64,000 bases of DNA, taken from positions 1 to 64,000 of the forward strand of contig JAJIRX010001051.1 in NCBI GenBank assembly GCA_023853785.1. The letters are read 5' to 3'. The DNA is from Psilocybe azurescens. Taxonomy: Eukaryota > Basidiomycota > Agaricomycetes > Agaricales > Agrocybaceae. The notes beneath the pieces were generated by a model. The model searched no databases. It saw nothing but the letters and a program-made list of their open reading frames with translations, and was not told the origin of the DNA. Below, in pieces: positions 1 to 12,279 of this stretch (position 1 is its first letter; every line of letters starts with the position of its first letter). A program made the position numbers and the translations under genes.

Positions 1-1270
1 AGAGCTATTCTAAGAGATGATTCAGTTTATGCAGCCCATTCTTGGCGGCATTACGCAGGCTACTGGATGGAAGGCAACTTTGATTGCTGGTGGGCCTGAA
101 CCAGCCCAGGGTGGAACGTTCAGTGTCATAAGGTACGATACTTGCTATTACATTGCCATCTATGTTGCTTATTTGACTCAATTCAGTGTTCACTCTGGAG
201 CGACATCTGGAGATGTCCCTATGAAATTTGTGGCCGTGCGGAGCGCCTGCGACTGAAGAAGGTGATTGTTCCCATCTTCGGCAATTTTTACAGAAATGCT
301 ACAGTGAGTTTCTATCTTCTTGAGTACCCAGATGGTTTCAGCTAATATATATTCATTGTAGCACCAGAAGAATGCAAGATCGCGCACTTCCGAAAGACAA
401 AGGAATACATGTCGCTACTGACATCGCTCGAATTTGAGAACACGGTGTCTATCGATTCGCTGGGACATTTTTCTTCGGAAGGCGAATCCACAGCACCAGC
501 ATCGTCTTTCCATGCGGGGTCCTCTCGACTCTCTGCCATATCTATTCCAACACCTGTCGAAACACTGCTCATTTCCCAGACATCCAATGAGAAACTACCG
601 TTAAAGACTGCACGCCACACCGACCAAACAGAAGACGACGATTTGAATCCCTTCCCATACAGATGGCCAGACAGCTTTGACATCGACCATCCCTTGTCAC
701 CTCGACCACTGGGCGACTTTCGCTCTATATCGCCGGATCTTTCACGCCAACGTTCAGCCCATGCATCCCCGCAAACTCTCCCCACCCTCTGCTCCACCAT
801 CCCCTGTTCCTGCATCAATGGCCCCACCAGCGACCACAAACTCTCCCCCACCCTCTGCTCCACCATCCCCTGTTCCTGCATTAATGGCCCTGCCGGCGAC
901 CACGAAATCGAAAAATAAAAGGCGGAAAGGGAGTTTGAATGTGGCAGGAAATCATACAAAATATCAGAAAGGTGAAAGGTAGGCAATCGCATATTAACGA
1001 GACTGAATTTTGCTGATACCACTTTCCTGATTAAAAACCAGTACATCAAACATTCCAGACACGACCACAATTGCAAAGCGTCGCAGTGCTCGTAATACTG
1101 AGGATCCACTTGCAAGGTCTGATTTCACAGCTCTTCGTGTCAGCCAATTGGCTAACGTTTACACTACAAGCACATCCAAAACTATTAATTCCGCCGCTCC
1201 AGGTACTGTCATTCTTCGAAGCGGAAAACCTGCAAAACCGTCGAAATTTTGGGTCTATGCAGATGAATAG
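1..1270 (+). CDS. Agaricomycete-specific hypothetical protein, 5' truncated by window edge
   Basis: The 3' part of a multi-exon gene of unknown function. The first exon reads GWKATLIAGGPEPAQGG. An intron at 133-186 (GTACG...CAG) joins it to SVHSGATSGDVPMKF, followed by VIVPIFGNF. This GGPEP...HSG..SGDV...P.FG.F pattern recalls an expanded family of mushroom hypothetical proteins; that is memory-based and unverified. Intron 2 spans 304-361. A long Ser/Pro-rich exon follows from 362, then an intron ending at about 1037 and a last exon ending SGKPAKPSKFWVYADE-stop at 1268-1270. The frame breaks once in exon 2 (about 215-245) and once in the proline-rich part, both by one base. It could be a functional gene with sequence errors or an early pseudogene. 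The middle is low complexity and probably disordered. Confidence 0.55.
776..906 (+). repeat. 65/66-bp tandem duplication in a Pro-rich coding segment
   Basis: Two adjacent near-identical copies (776-840 and 841-906) encode PPSAPPSPVPA-type text. They differ in a poly-C run (4 C against 5 C). The 66-bp copy keeps the frame and the 65-bp copy breaks it. Confidence 0.8.
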
Positions 1271-1412
1271 CGCAACATCGGTAGTATATTAAGCATGTAA
1301 AGATATCAAAATATTTTCTACAATGTTTCCTTCAGATCTCTTCAAGTATAACTGTGTTCAGAACTCAGTATAAGCAATTTGAACTTCAATTTCACGTTCA
1401 TAATTGGACAAG

Positions 1413-1661
1413 ACAGTCCATCGAAATATTAGTCAGGTGATGGAATTCGCATCAGGCCTAGAGCTCTGGCAACGGTCCATCAATATATTAGTAAGATGTG
1501 GAATTTTAGAGCCCGATCAGCCGTCAAAATGTTTGTAATACGAAGTCACGTTATTAAGCCTAGAGCTCTCTCAACGGTCCATCAAATTATTTGTAAGAGT
1601 TGCCAATTTTAGAGCTCGATCAGTGATCCATCAAAATGTCAGCAATATGAAGTCATCGTAT
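1413..1661. repeat. Imperfect tandem repeat, about 105-bp unit, 2.4 copies
   Basis: Two adjacent copies (about 1455-1557 and 1558-1661) each contain CCTAGAGCTCT, AACGGTCCATCAA, AATTTTAGAGC and GAAGTCA blocks in the same order. A partial third copy lies just upstream (GTCCATCGAAATATTAGT). No coding potential is seen. Confidence 0.7.
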
Positions 1662-2565
1662 TATCACACCCGAACGCAATCAATCTAATAATGACGCAGA
1701 CACGTCTATTTTTAAACGTCATCCAAAGATTCCCATTGCAATCCACCCCACAACGCCTGCGATATCCAGCGCAAATGGGGGCAATGGGGTGTAATTTATT
1801 AATAGAACGCAATGGACATTTTAGCGCGCCCAAAACGCCAAAGAGCCTGTCACAAACCCATTTTTCGCCCCGCAGAGCAGAAATACGGTTTGTTTATATA
1901 TATTTTTCTGCACCCACCCAATGCAGTGCCAAACCCCGCTCATGCATGAATTCAGGCAGTTGGGATACTGCCCGTGTGGATATATAACGATTTGGGCAAC
2001 TGCCGGTACTTCATACATGATTATAGCTGACATGGCTGGGCAATCATTGTTCTAGTGGTGCAACTCTTCTACGCCCTAAGAATTTATATCAGTATGTCTC
2101 TGTACCATTGTCTCGAAAAGTTTCATTCGAGCCGACGTTTGAATTTCTAGTCAGCAGAAGAAAAATGTGCTCATTCCTGTCGCTATCGTATGAACTTCGT
2201 CCATACCACACATCTACGCTGCCAATCTCACGCTTTATTATTTTTCCCCAGACTATCGTGGCACTGACTAACTGCAGTAAGTTACCCTCTTCAATTTCAT
2301 CTGGAGAAGCTCACTAAACTTAATAGCAACGAGTTGGAGTTAGTTGTTAGTTTGCCAAATGTCCGTTTTAATAAGGCTTACTATTGTCGGCTGTAGTTCT
2401 CGTAGCTGTCCTGTATGTACCTTGATCCGCGTTCGGGAAGATCTTTTCTGCTTAATTTATTGGATAGCTTCCGACTGCATACTCTCCTCGAGCTTCCGGG
2501 ATTGCCAGAGGTGCGTCATAGAACGATATATCACTCCCCATCCAACTGAACTATCCCATCCTATA
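1662..2565. other. Stretch without a supported gene
   Basis: Only short ORFs without recognisable motifs are present. Earlier exons of the membrane-protein remnant starting at 2566 may lie here in decayed form, but I cannot delimit them. Confidence 0.5.
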
Positions 2566-2890
2566 ATGCAGACTCTGGCTAAAATGACTTTGTCCACCGC
2601 GGTGGCAATTGATATCACCATAGCCTCCACTCTCACTTACTATCTCCATACCAGTCGTACGGGAATCAAACAGTATGTCGCCATTTCCGCCTAAAATTGA
2701 AGTATGCATTGTAGCTAATACACCTCTGCTCGACCGTAGAACCGACAGGTTGATCAACCGTTTGATGATCTATACCATACACAACGGAGTATTAACGACG
2801 CAAGTTTCCCTCGTCGTTCAGTGCTTAGAGCTTTTGTTGATTTGCTCGTGTAGAGTTTTCGATATTATCACGCTGACACTGGTAAGGGAT
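2566..2890 (+). pseudogene. DUF6534-like integral membrane protein remnant
   Basis: Two exons resemble the C-terminal half of the Agaricomycete seven-TM DUF6534 family. The first (2566-2672) encodes a hydrophobic helix followed by YYLHTSRTGIK. An intron at 2673-2739 (GTATGT, branch-like GCTAATAC, acceptor CCGTAG) leads to TDRLINRLMIYTIHNGVLTT, which matches the family pattern SRTGF(K/R)-TD-LINRLI-YTIN-G-LT. After 2815 the similarity fades, and no N-terminal exons could be recognised upstream. This is probably a truncated or decayed copy; the family assignment is from memory of the motif. Confidence 0.5.
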
Positions 2891-3539
2891 ATTTCTGAAC
2901 CTCATGAGGTTCAGTGAGACGCTCAACATAATCCATGACATAGATTACCACTCGTCCAAGGGACCTTCTTTTCTTAGCGTTCTCTCAAGTTCTCGCTACG
3001 TAGGATCCCCGTTCATTAGCCTTCAGCCATCGATTCCAAAGCTAACGATGTATGACATGCACGGAAGTATACAGCAATTCTTTCCTAGCCACGCTGAACT
3101 CTCGACGAAGGCCGGAAAAGGTGGATGCAGTAGTGTCCTCGAACACTTTGACTCTCCAGACTATCAATTTCCGAGCTGCGGCTGCTGGGGCGGTCAACAG
3201 GGATTCGACATCTTTGCTTATAGAGTAGGTCCCATGAGGTATTTCCTCGCACGTTTAGGGTAATTGTTTGGCAGGCTCATGAGATTGAACAGGACAAAAA
3301 TAATCGACTTGTACCTGACGCAGTATAGAGAAAGGAGATGGCTATTGATGGGTTCCCGTGGACGATAAATTGCATACAACTTTCTCGAATCAGGACTTTC
3401 TTACGAATTTAATCATTCAACACGGAGGACATTTCTTCGTTTCCAGCCCCTTTTCTTGCTTATGTAGCTTCTTTGTACCAATTTACGTTTTCGTTGTACT
3501 CTAAATCCAACCCATGGTAATCAACGACCTGAAGACACT
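2891..3539. other. Stretch without a supported gene
   Basis: A 119-codon plus-strand ORF (2904-3263) has no recognisable domain, signal peptide or membrane segment and is not called. Confidence 0.4.
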
Positions 3540-3800
3540 CCCGTCATCCCACCTACGCGTAAGCCCAACATCCTGGCTAAACTCAGAGACCGTCAGGTTC
3601 GTAACCCCGCTCCACGTTTCCAAATACCGCTCCCTGCGCTCGCCCGTGATGGGGACCTGGAACGCGACAACCTCCTAGCCGCACCTGCTCCAGTGCGCGA
3701 TGGTGGGGTTAGCGAGAGACGCAGGGACGTTGTACCAGGCGTCGCTACACCCTGAATAGCTCGACACCAAGGCATGCAGTCCGTTGGTGCCCGGAGAGGA
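3540..3800 (-). pseudogene. Unidentified coding remnant
   Basis: The minus strand reads GTNGLHALVSSYSGCSDAWY, then a stop after HWSRCG, then EVVAFQVPITGERRERYLET and WSGVTNLTVSEFSQDVGL up to about 3545. The block is GC-richer than its surroundings and looks like real protein sequence interrupted by one stop codon. I do not recognise the family. No start, splice sites or upstream continuation could be fixed. Confidence 0.35.
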
Positions 3801-5859
3801 TTACGGATGTTGAAGCCCGTTCCAGCGTTGGTCTGTTTGCATGGGGTTCAATTTGATTAGTATGTTGCGCTTTTTAATGATGCGGTGATTCTTGAGACTC
3901 TTGAGACGGTGAGGAAGCAAGGACAGATCTCATGGTTTCCATTGGCAGACCCATGATCACAGTAGATGCAAATTTCATGATACTAAGAAGATGAAGATGA
4001 CCAATGTCATGTGCGTCGGTTTGGCGTGTGGTCGAAGGCCTAGACTGTTGTGTCATCATTGAGCGACCAGTTCCGCTTTCCAGCTCACTTCCTCAAATTC
4101 TGCTAAGCTCAAGGGCTGCTGCTCTCAAGGTTCAATATTGGTGCTAGAATGAATCACCTGCCGCCACCATGATTCAAACTCAGTTCTTTCACCAGTCACT
4201 CAGGGCAGTTCCTAACAGACGTTGTTGTGGAGATACGCCACATTAAACGATCAGGTAACCCGATATCTCGCCCACAATGATGTTCCATAAATAGTCCCGT
4301 ATATCGATTGTATCTGGAGCATTTCCAAGATCACTTACTTTTGCAATGTGTGACTTGTTCATTTGCATTAATCTATGTGTCTAGAAAAAAATTCAGAGTG
4401 GGCATGTTATGATTAACTGAACGGATCCAGCTATCTGGAAAATATAGTGTTTGTACAGTGTCCAACAGCTTATCTTCGACTTGATATATCATCTCTGATT
4501 TAACACGTCTGGACCATCGATGTTGCGATGTTACCGTCACTGGCAGTTGTATTCACTCAGTAAAGCATTTGATCGATCAATTAATTATGCCCGAATATCT
4601 ATTCTTGGTTATGTTACTCACTGACTGATTGCTATTTAATGACGTATGATGTAGATCACTTTGTCACCTCCGGAAATACCTACTTTCATGTCCGTCAATC
4701 TGAGGATAAATGAAAATTAAACATTGATGTTAAAAAGAGACTTTCAGAAAGAACTGCGACGTCAAAAACTATTTTAAATTACCAGGTTACGAACTTTGCC
4801 ACCGTCCAGCATTGGCCTCCTCGGCCATTCCCCGAGCAGTCCTGTTGCTCACCTTTCAATGACTTGAGTACCTCTAGAGCTATACTGAGGCTGTGTATAA
4901 TACAGATTAAGGGAATCATTGATAGAGATTCCAATGTGCAATTTGGCCTCTTCGATTAGCAAGAGCTCGAGGCAGCAAATAACGTTCAGATGTGGACAAT
5001 CGGAACGTCAACGTGATAGCGGTCGGCGCCAATCCCCATATTCATTCGTCCAAAATCGTAAGGCGTTTGATCCCGCACTAATGCTCGTCCAACAAATACT
5101 CCTACACTATTTCAGCTTATATACCCGAACTCGGCAGGATGCAAACTATCCGAACAGCCCTGCCACATTTCAAAAGGTGTTCTCATTAAGGACTCGATCC
5201 AAAGTGCTAGTTAAACTTCGTCTCAAAAGGCTGGCTTAAGGCTAACGATAAACATTATTTAAGTCAAATAACCTGCATTGAAGTGCAGGAACAAATGGAC
5301 AATTCAAATACAGGTAACACGGCCCTTGCGCGCACTGCTATATACGTCGACAAATCGGGCGAGGAGTTGGGTTTGCTTACGTACGCCTCACGCCTTGCCT
5401 TCATTCCCTGCTACCTCCAACATCCATTCGTCAATGAGTGTCGACCCTAGTTACAAGTCTAAACGTTACTCGATAATATCAAGTGTGGAACCTCTATTAA
5501 ATTCGTCTCGCAATCCACATCCGGCGCGGGCATGTCTTGCCTTTGGCTGCGTTAGAAATGGGTAGAAGGACACCAATTCATTCAGTTTATAAGTTGTAAG
5601 AAGATTTGCATTCAATGGACCGAATTGGTTAGGGTGGAACTTTGCATGCATACGCTATGTGCACTGAGATACTGTCTCCCTCAGTATAGCAGAGATTGGA
5701 AATGCATCGGAGGTGACATATACAAAAAGGAGACGATGAAGAAGACAAAACCCTCTAACCTTCTCATTTCTGAGAATCTAAAGATCTACAGTCATAATCG
5801 CGGCGTCTTCACCGCGCTGAACTAAATCCCCCTCATAATCAGCACTGTAGGACTTCTGT
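3801..5859. other. Gene-free stretch
   Basis: Roughly 2 kb with only scattered short ORFs, none with a recognisable motif. The longest (4919-5239, plus) is basic and unstructured and is not supported as a gene. Confidence 0.5.
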
Positions 5860-6690
5860 TTTAGCCCGATGAACTGGCAAAGACGCGGCTTCTTAGAATA
5901 AGATGTTGAGAGTCTTTAGAAAAAACATTCGTTTATTTTGGGATTATCTCGCTGAGTGCAAGACATTATAATTACTAACTCTCCGGTGCTTGCAGGCATT
6001 GAAGAGCGATCAGAGGCCGGTGCGAATAAAATGCTGAGTGGGTCGGCTGATATGAGAACCTAAGATAATGGAACAAGGTAAGTTTATCAATATCGAAATC
6101 ACAAAGACGACATATCATGGGAATGTACCCATTGCACATCTCTGAATGTCCGCCCACTTCAAAGGCGTCACGAATTATCCACAACTGCAATCTCATTGTT
6201 TCCAGCATCCTGGTGCATTCGGTGGTTATAAAACAACTGTCTCCTCCGTGATAATAAACAATTTGCGTGTGCCTGGAATGGACCCCAATTTTCTTTCAAG
6301 TTTTTTCTATCTCCACAGCTGATGGAGATTGCTCACAAGCGTACTAGACGTGTTCAAATCTGAATCGCTATCAATCTGATGTTTATAATGTCCTATATCA
6401 CGGAGACAATGAGCATGCAAATTGGGAAGAAAGAGAGGTGGAGGGCTCGTCCGCCTTATAAGCTAATTCAGGTAGCGAAAGAAAAAGAAAAAGAAAATGG
6501 TCATCGGCCTGTCGTCGACATCCGAATTTCATTTCAAATCTTACAGTAACAGAGCCTTGGCCGAGCCCAGATTCTGGAAATTATCGCAGTCTACGTTTTG
6601 TAGACTATGTGAAAGCCATCCGAATGAAGCGCCTAAATGCTTAGTTGTAATGAGCAGAAGGCTACCACGGTTCAGACAAGCGACTTAAAA
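5860..6690 (-). pseudogene. Remnant of RNase H-like gene (5' part and upstream region)
   Basis: This is a diverged copy of 20,200-21,150. The shared coding part reads MLETM...IRDAFE then MICRLCDFDID and FSYQPTHSAFYSHRPL, matching MLEVM...RARDTLE, LMMRRLCDLN and SLYQPTRSTLYSNRPP in the larger copy. The similarity continues into the presumed promoter (shared ATAAAAC.ACTGTCTCC, GAAGAAAGAGAG and GGGCTCGTCCGCCTTATAAGC). The RNase H catalytic domain is missing: the similarity ends near 5860. It is therefore a 3'-truncated duplicate next to auxin-carrier copy A. Confidence 0.65.
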
Positions 6691-6992
6691 GAATCTCCAA
6701 ACCCTTTTCTCAAGTTCTCAATGATGCTGACTGAACCAGTTTCCCAGACACGCCCAGCACACTGCGCATTACGATTGTCATTCAAAGTGGTCAGTAAACT
6801 CAGATACAGAAGAAAAGCAAGACGAAAAGAAGAAAAAACCACCCGTCGCGGGACCACACCCCACCATCACTCCGCTACCTCAAATCACATCACATCAACT
6901 CAGAATCGCCCCGCCATCCCCTACCACCTCACCCCACCCCTCAATACCCAATCCTAAAGCGCCGCCAACGACAGCTCACCCAATACACTCCT

Positions 6993-9124
6993 CTATATAA
7001 CAACCGGTATCAACAGATAATAGTTCCAACATATCGTGCGGCTAATGAGCCGCTTGAACGAGCCGCCCGATGCACCGGCGGATGAGATCTGCGTGAGGGT
7101 GAGAGCGAGCAGGGTGCAGAGAGGGAGGCGTTGATGACGATAAATATCGAGCTGTGAGAAGGCTGGTTGGTTAATGATTTTTTCTGAAGAGGAAGGTGAA
7201 AAAGGGAAGCGGAGAAGCGGAGAAGCGAGGAAGAGTAACCGGTCAAGAGAATCAAAGATTAGAAAAAGTCCGCGACCGAATGACGAAGAAAGGAGTGTTA
7301 TGAAACCCAAAAAAAAAAGAAGGTAGAAAAGGAGGGGGAAAAGGCGCATACATCCCGCCCTCACAACACACAACATGCAATACAGAAAAGGAAACAAGAA
7401 AAATCGCTCACTCTTTAAACACAACATGGCAGTCTCTCTTTGTCGCAGGGACCATCGGCGGCGTGAGCAACATGCGCGCCGAGATCGCGAGCAGCACCAT
7501 CTTCGTCTCGCCCGGCCTCCTACCCTCATCCTCTTTTTCACCTTGTGTATCCCTCCGTTTCGCGCTTGCAGACCCGGGCGTCACAGGCACTGCACATTTC
7601 CCAAATGCCCCATTCACAGAAGTGTTGTGAAAGGATACAGGATGTACGTGCATAGGGGCCGGAGGGTGGTAAGGAGCTAGGAGAATAAGGAGGGTGCGTG
7701 AGGAGCATGAGTACGGGGACGAGAGGCGCTTCGTCTTCAAGTTGGATGTACCATTGTAATCCCATTCGGCTTCATCTTCGTCCTTCCCACTATTACTTGT
7801 CTCCCCATTCCTTACACCCACACCTGCCCCTCTCCCACCCGCCGTTGCCGCTGCGCCACCCCCAACACCCTTAACAGAAGCACCTACCCCATGCTGTTAA
7901 ATCCGCGCAGCTCTCATTTGGATTATTCTGGAACGAGTTATAAAACGTTGTGCTGTGCCTGCTAGGCGGGAGCGGGGATCTCTTGCTGTCTCTTGCTCTT
8001 ATTGCAGTTGCGTGGCCTGGTCCGTGTTGCATCTGTGGACTCTTTTCATGTCCATGCTGAGACGCTCCAGAAGATGATACAGCACTGAAAGCAGTAGAGA
8101 TGCTGAGGACGCAGTGATGCAAGGGGATGAGGGCGCAGAGAGCGTTGACGACTCCGTGAATTGCCCTGCCACGTTCTTCGTCAACTGTAAGTGCACGAGT
8201 GTCGAGCTCGACACATGCATCCTTAAATTATGTTCATGCCATCATCCTCCAGTTCATCGTCGTTGGCAAAGTCCACGAGAAGCGGGGTGAGCTCCTTTTC
8301 GCAGTCGGTGTCGAAACAGAGGATGGGAATAGAGGTTGTGGTTGGATGAGATGATGGGGAGTGCGAGGATAGTGTCTGCCCGCGAGAAGAGGCATAGGCT
8401 GTGGCTGGACGTGACCTGTGTGAGATGGTTAGCGGGATGTATGCGGGTGGGTAAGAGGACAGAGACTGCGATGGACGTTGGGGTACGGCAAGGAGAGATA
8501 GAGCGTAAAACTAAAGCAAGAGCCACATACCACCATTCCAGGGATACTGGACATCATCAAATATGCTGGCATGTGTCCGAGTATAGCGTGCTTGTTATGA
8601 TCTGAGCCCTACGCGAGGTTGGACACAGACAACGAGGCTCTGCATCAGCGCATCGGGGAGTGCCCTTACAAAGAATGATAGAAAACTGTCGTCATGTACA
8701 CGTACCAGGAGGTAAGTAAAAAAATAACTTTGGAGAAGAGTAGTGCGGGTGTGAAGAGCGATGCGTTGAGTATGTTGATTTACTATAATTATAGATGTCA
8801 GCGATCAGCGATAATATAAAGCACAGCCTTGGAACAAACCAAAGATAGTCAGGGAGAGTGTATGCGTACCTTTTGGGTCTTCTTATCCAGGATACCTTGT
8901 CTTGCCAGGATGTACATACCTAACAGCGCATAGGAAAATGACATCGAGGATGGACTGTCATAAAGGGAGAGACGTTAAGGGCTCAGAATGGGGTTTTCCA
9001 GAAACGACGGATAGCGGAGCACGTCAGAGAGCACAGTAGAAGGATACAGATGAGAAAATAACTGAAGCATATGTTGACGGTGAATACAGCGAGAAGGATC
9101 ACCGAAGGGAGTCTCTCCACCCGT
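6993..9124 (-). pseudogene. Auxin efflux carrier (PIN-like, Mem_trans) pseudogene, copy A
   Basis: Family members are membrane transporters with about ten TM helices. In reading order the minus strand shows relics of the first exons near 9124 and 8960-8880 (GKTR-like), an exon QINILNASLFTPALLFSKV at about 8770-8715, then directly ALPDALMQSLVV near 8655. The exon encoding the next helix (ELW-IP...GWVLGW in copy C) is missing. A hydrophilic loop with FYNSFQNNPNESCADL follows. The C-terminal part contains GKCAVPVT, KMVLLAISARMLLTP, FIVINASLSAPC and LALTLTQISSAGASGG, ending FKRLISRTICWNYYLLIP at 6993. The start codon is ACG where copy B has ATG. Several frameshifts and the lost exon mark it as dead. 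Confidence 0.75.
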
Positions 9125-9543
9125 CTCCTGGTTCAGATAAGAGCTGTATGCCGACCTGCGGACGGTGGCTCCTTCCTGTGCGTGGAGATATACCGCGCGT
9201 TGGAAGACATCACACACCGTTATATACTGGCTGTATACGTTAATTGGATCGTGGTGGTGTGATTCATTTGAGCAGAACGCGTGAGTTTAAACTTTACGCA
9301 TCCATTGCGCGTCTGCGCGGTTTGAACTTGTTTAGGGAGGTCAAGCGTGATCAGTGGTTGTGACGGACATCCTAATCGGGCATATCTGAATTTCAACTGT
9401 TATCTTATCTTATGTTTTCTTCACTTTTCTATCTCTTTCTCTCAAGGTTTCGAAGTAATTAATATTACGTAGCTAGATTTATACAGTCATTTCAAGGGGG
9501 TACCGGGATGTCGACCCGTGACCCGACGTAGGCGGTCTCCCTT

Positions 9544-9810
9544 GGGATCGGTCATGTGAGACAATTTTTGTCCACAACTTTTAACCCCTTTCGGCAGCAT
9601 AACTCTCACTCGGCCCTTCAAGATGGCTTGCAATTTGGTTGCAGTTTGGTTGCAGTCGGCGTAGTAGCAGTAGTGTTTTCTTTTCAGATACAGCCTTATA
9701 TTATTATGAAATCCGTATACCGATATCGGAGTCATATTAGAACATGAGTTATCCTAACCTAAACCTCATGTAAGTAGACCCAATGTAGATCATGAGCCAT
9801 TTCCGGCGAC
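9544..9810. repeat. Dispersed repeat, copy 1 (pairs with 32,024-32,214)
   Basis: Shares an ordered set of blocks with 32,024-32,214: GGGATCGGTCA, ACTTTTAACCCCTTTCGGC, GCATAACTCT, TTCAAGA-GGCTTGCA, TAAGTAGA and ATTTCCGGC. Copy 1 carries about 60-75 extra bases in the middle. No ORF is conserved between them; probably a fragment of a mobile element. Confidence 0.65.
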
Positions 9811-10229
9811 GCGTCTTTCCTAGGCCTTTCCTTACCTCTAATACATCACTGTGCGTCACTATATATTACTCCAGAAGCTTGGATGATTAAGGAGCTGAGG
9901 CATTAACGGGCGTTACTTTGTCAGCTACACCTGTTCAAACTGACCCACTCGCACGCAGAGTAGTAGAGACATCTGCAAGAGTCCGTATGAATTTCTCCTG
10001 TCATAGTTTCTCCCACTGCACCCATATCACGCCTTTTATTGTCGTACGACGTGTACCTCATGTTACTGATGTGTGGCGGGCCGCGATGCTGTATCTATTC
10101 TTTTTCGTTTCTATTTTACTTAAGCTCAAGTTCGTACCACACTGAATCCCAGTGCGATACTATAGTGGATTATACTCGGACTTCTACATCCACATCCATA
10201 GCATTCCAGATGTTCATGGCACTAGGCTT

Positions 10230-12279
10230 TAAGACAACAAGTGTAGCCGGCATCGCACACCTCGCACATCTCCCAACCGCCCCGTTCATCGGCCTTAGCA
10301 CCGCATTATGCCTCAGCACATATTGCAGCGACGGCATCAGTGCGACGTCAATGAGCGAAAGCAGTGCGGCATACAGCGGGACTGTTAAGAATATGTGGAT
10401 CAAGAGAAGGAGGGGGCGGAGGAAGAGGAGGGAAGAGAGAAGCTTGGAGAGTGTATTGGGAACGCGCGATGCGTGCAGGGGGGCCGCCGTTCTCCAGATT
10501 GAAAGTTCCATTGAGATCACGTTCAACTTCAGACCAATCATCCTCACTACCACTCGTCTCCCCATCCCCATCGCTCACACCTGCTCTCTATCACCCGCCG
10601 CCCCAGGGCCAGAACCAATGGAAGCACCGAGACCGACACCCCACGCCAACAGATCCGCGGGGCCCTCATTCGGACTATTCGGTAATCAGTTGTAGAACGT
10701 CGTGTTGCAGCTGCCGGGTTGGAGCGGGGTCTCCTGTTGCCTCCTAATCCTGTGCCTGATCCTGTGCCGTGTTAGTGTCCTTGCCCCGATGCGTGTTGTG
10801 TTTGTAGACCTTTGCCGTTCCGAGACGCTCCAATCGACGATACAGAAGCAGCTCCAGAGACTTCGAAAGACATGACACAGGGCGGCGACAGCGCAGAGGA
10901 CGTCGGCGACACTGTGAACTGGCCGGCCACCCTCTTCGTCGACGATGACGAGTGTACGGGCGTTGAGCTCGACGCATGCATCCTTAATTCGTGCTTTCTG
11001 TCCTCTCCTTCGTTAGCAAAGTCTACGAAGAACAGTGTGCGCTCGCCTCCCTTATCGGTGTCGACTCTGAGGATGGAGGCCGATGGCGTGGTTGTGGATG
11101 AGATGATGGCGGGTGGTGCAAGGATGGTGTCCGCCCGCGAGAGGAGGGTTACGCCATAGCTGTACCTGACCTGTGGGTGGTTAGCAGGGTGTATGCACGC
11201 TCGGATATGAGCATGGGCATGGATAGGGGTCGAGATGGGAACGGGAAAGAGAGAAAGGATGTAGACGAGAGGGCAGGGCATAGAGAGAAAGAAACAAAAC
11301 AAGAAAGTCACATACCACCATCCCAAGCGTACTGTACATCGTCAAATGTGTCAGCGCCCTTCTAACCATCGCGTTATTGTTATTTTCCGAGCCCGACGCG
11401 GGGTTCGGGACGGAGACGACAGAGTGCGTTGAAGTTCATGAACATTGGGGTGGCGGTTATGAAACTGCTGACTGCGTAACAGTGTGGGTGTGAGTGAGGA
11501 TCAATTAAGTGCGGAGGGGTGAGAGGGGCGAGGGCGAGTAGGATGTGGTGGGAAACATTCAAAGTACTCGCGAATGGGTGACGGATGAAAGGAGGGAAAC
11601 AGCCGGACGAAACACGAAAGGAAACCCGAACCGTGTAAAAGGATAACGAACTCAGGGAAAAGGAATGATGGGGTGCACATACCGCTGCGAGTTTCTCAAT
11701 CCGAATGTCCATCCCAGAACCCGGCCTACGACCATTGAGGTGTCGGTGATGATGATGAACCATTTCTGAACCGTCCAGAGTTTTATTGAGTTTCTCTGGA
11801 AAGGTCGATTAGATGCGGCATGAGTCCCATCACCAAGAATGATAGAAAGACTGCTCGTCATGTACACGTACTGGGAGACAAGTAAAAAACGACTTTGAAG
11901 AAGAGTAGTGCGGGTGTGAAGAGCGATACGTTGAGTATGTTGATTTGCTATAATTATAAACGTCAGTGATCAACAATAATATAAAGTGCAGCTTGTAAAC
12001 GGACCAGAGATAGTCAGAGGAGAGCATATGCGTACCTCTTGAGTTTTCTTATCTAGGACACCTTGTCTTGCCAGGATGTATCCAACAGCGCATAGGAAGA
12101 AGACCTCGAGGATGGACTGTCATCAAGGGAGAGGTGATTAAGGTTCAGAATGGGGTATTCCATAAACGATAGATAGTGGAGCACGTCGAAGATCACGGTA
12201 GAAGAATACAGATGTGAAAAACAGAACCATACGTTGAATACAACGAGGAGAAGATCACCAAAGGGAGTCCCCCATCCAT
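10230..12279 (-). pseudogene. Auxin efflux carrier (PIN-like) pseudogene, copy B
   Basis: The best-preserved N-terminal half of the family here. A possible start ATG (12,279) leads to MDGGLPLVIFSSLYST. The next exon reads SILEVFFLCAVGYILARQGV (about 12,115-12,040), then QINILNVSLFTPALLFFKVV, then LWTVQKWFIIITDTSMVVG and GWTFGLRNSQR, then FITATPMFMNFNAL. The segment corresponding to PIALIHSL in copy D is deleted here, followed by VVSVP, AMVRRALTHLTMYSTLGMV, the loop, and IFLTVPLYAALLSLIDVALM with MPATLVVL. The copy stops at about 10,230: the last helices present in copies A and D are absent. Introns keep GT-AG borders. Frameshifts, an internal deletion and the 3' truncation argue against function. 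Confidence 0.75.
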
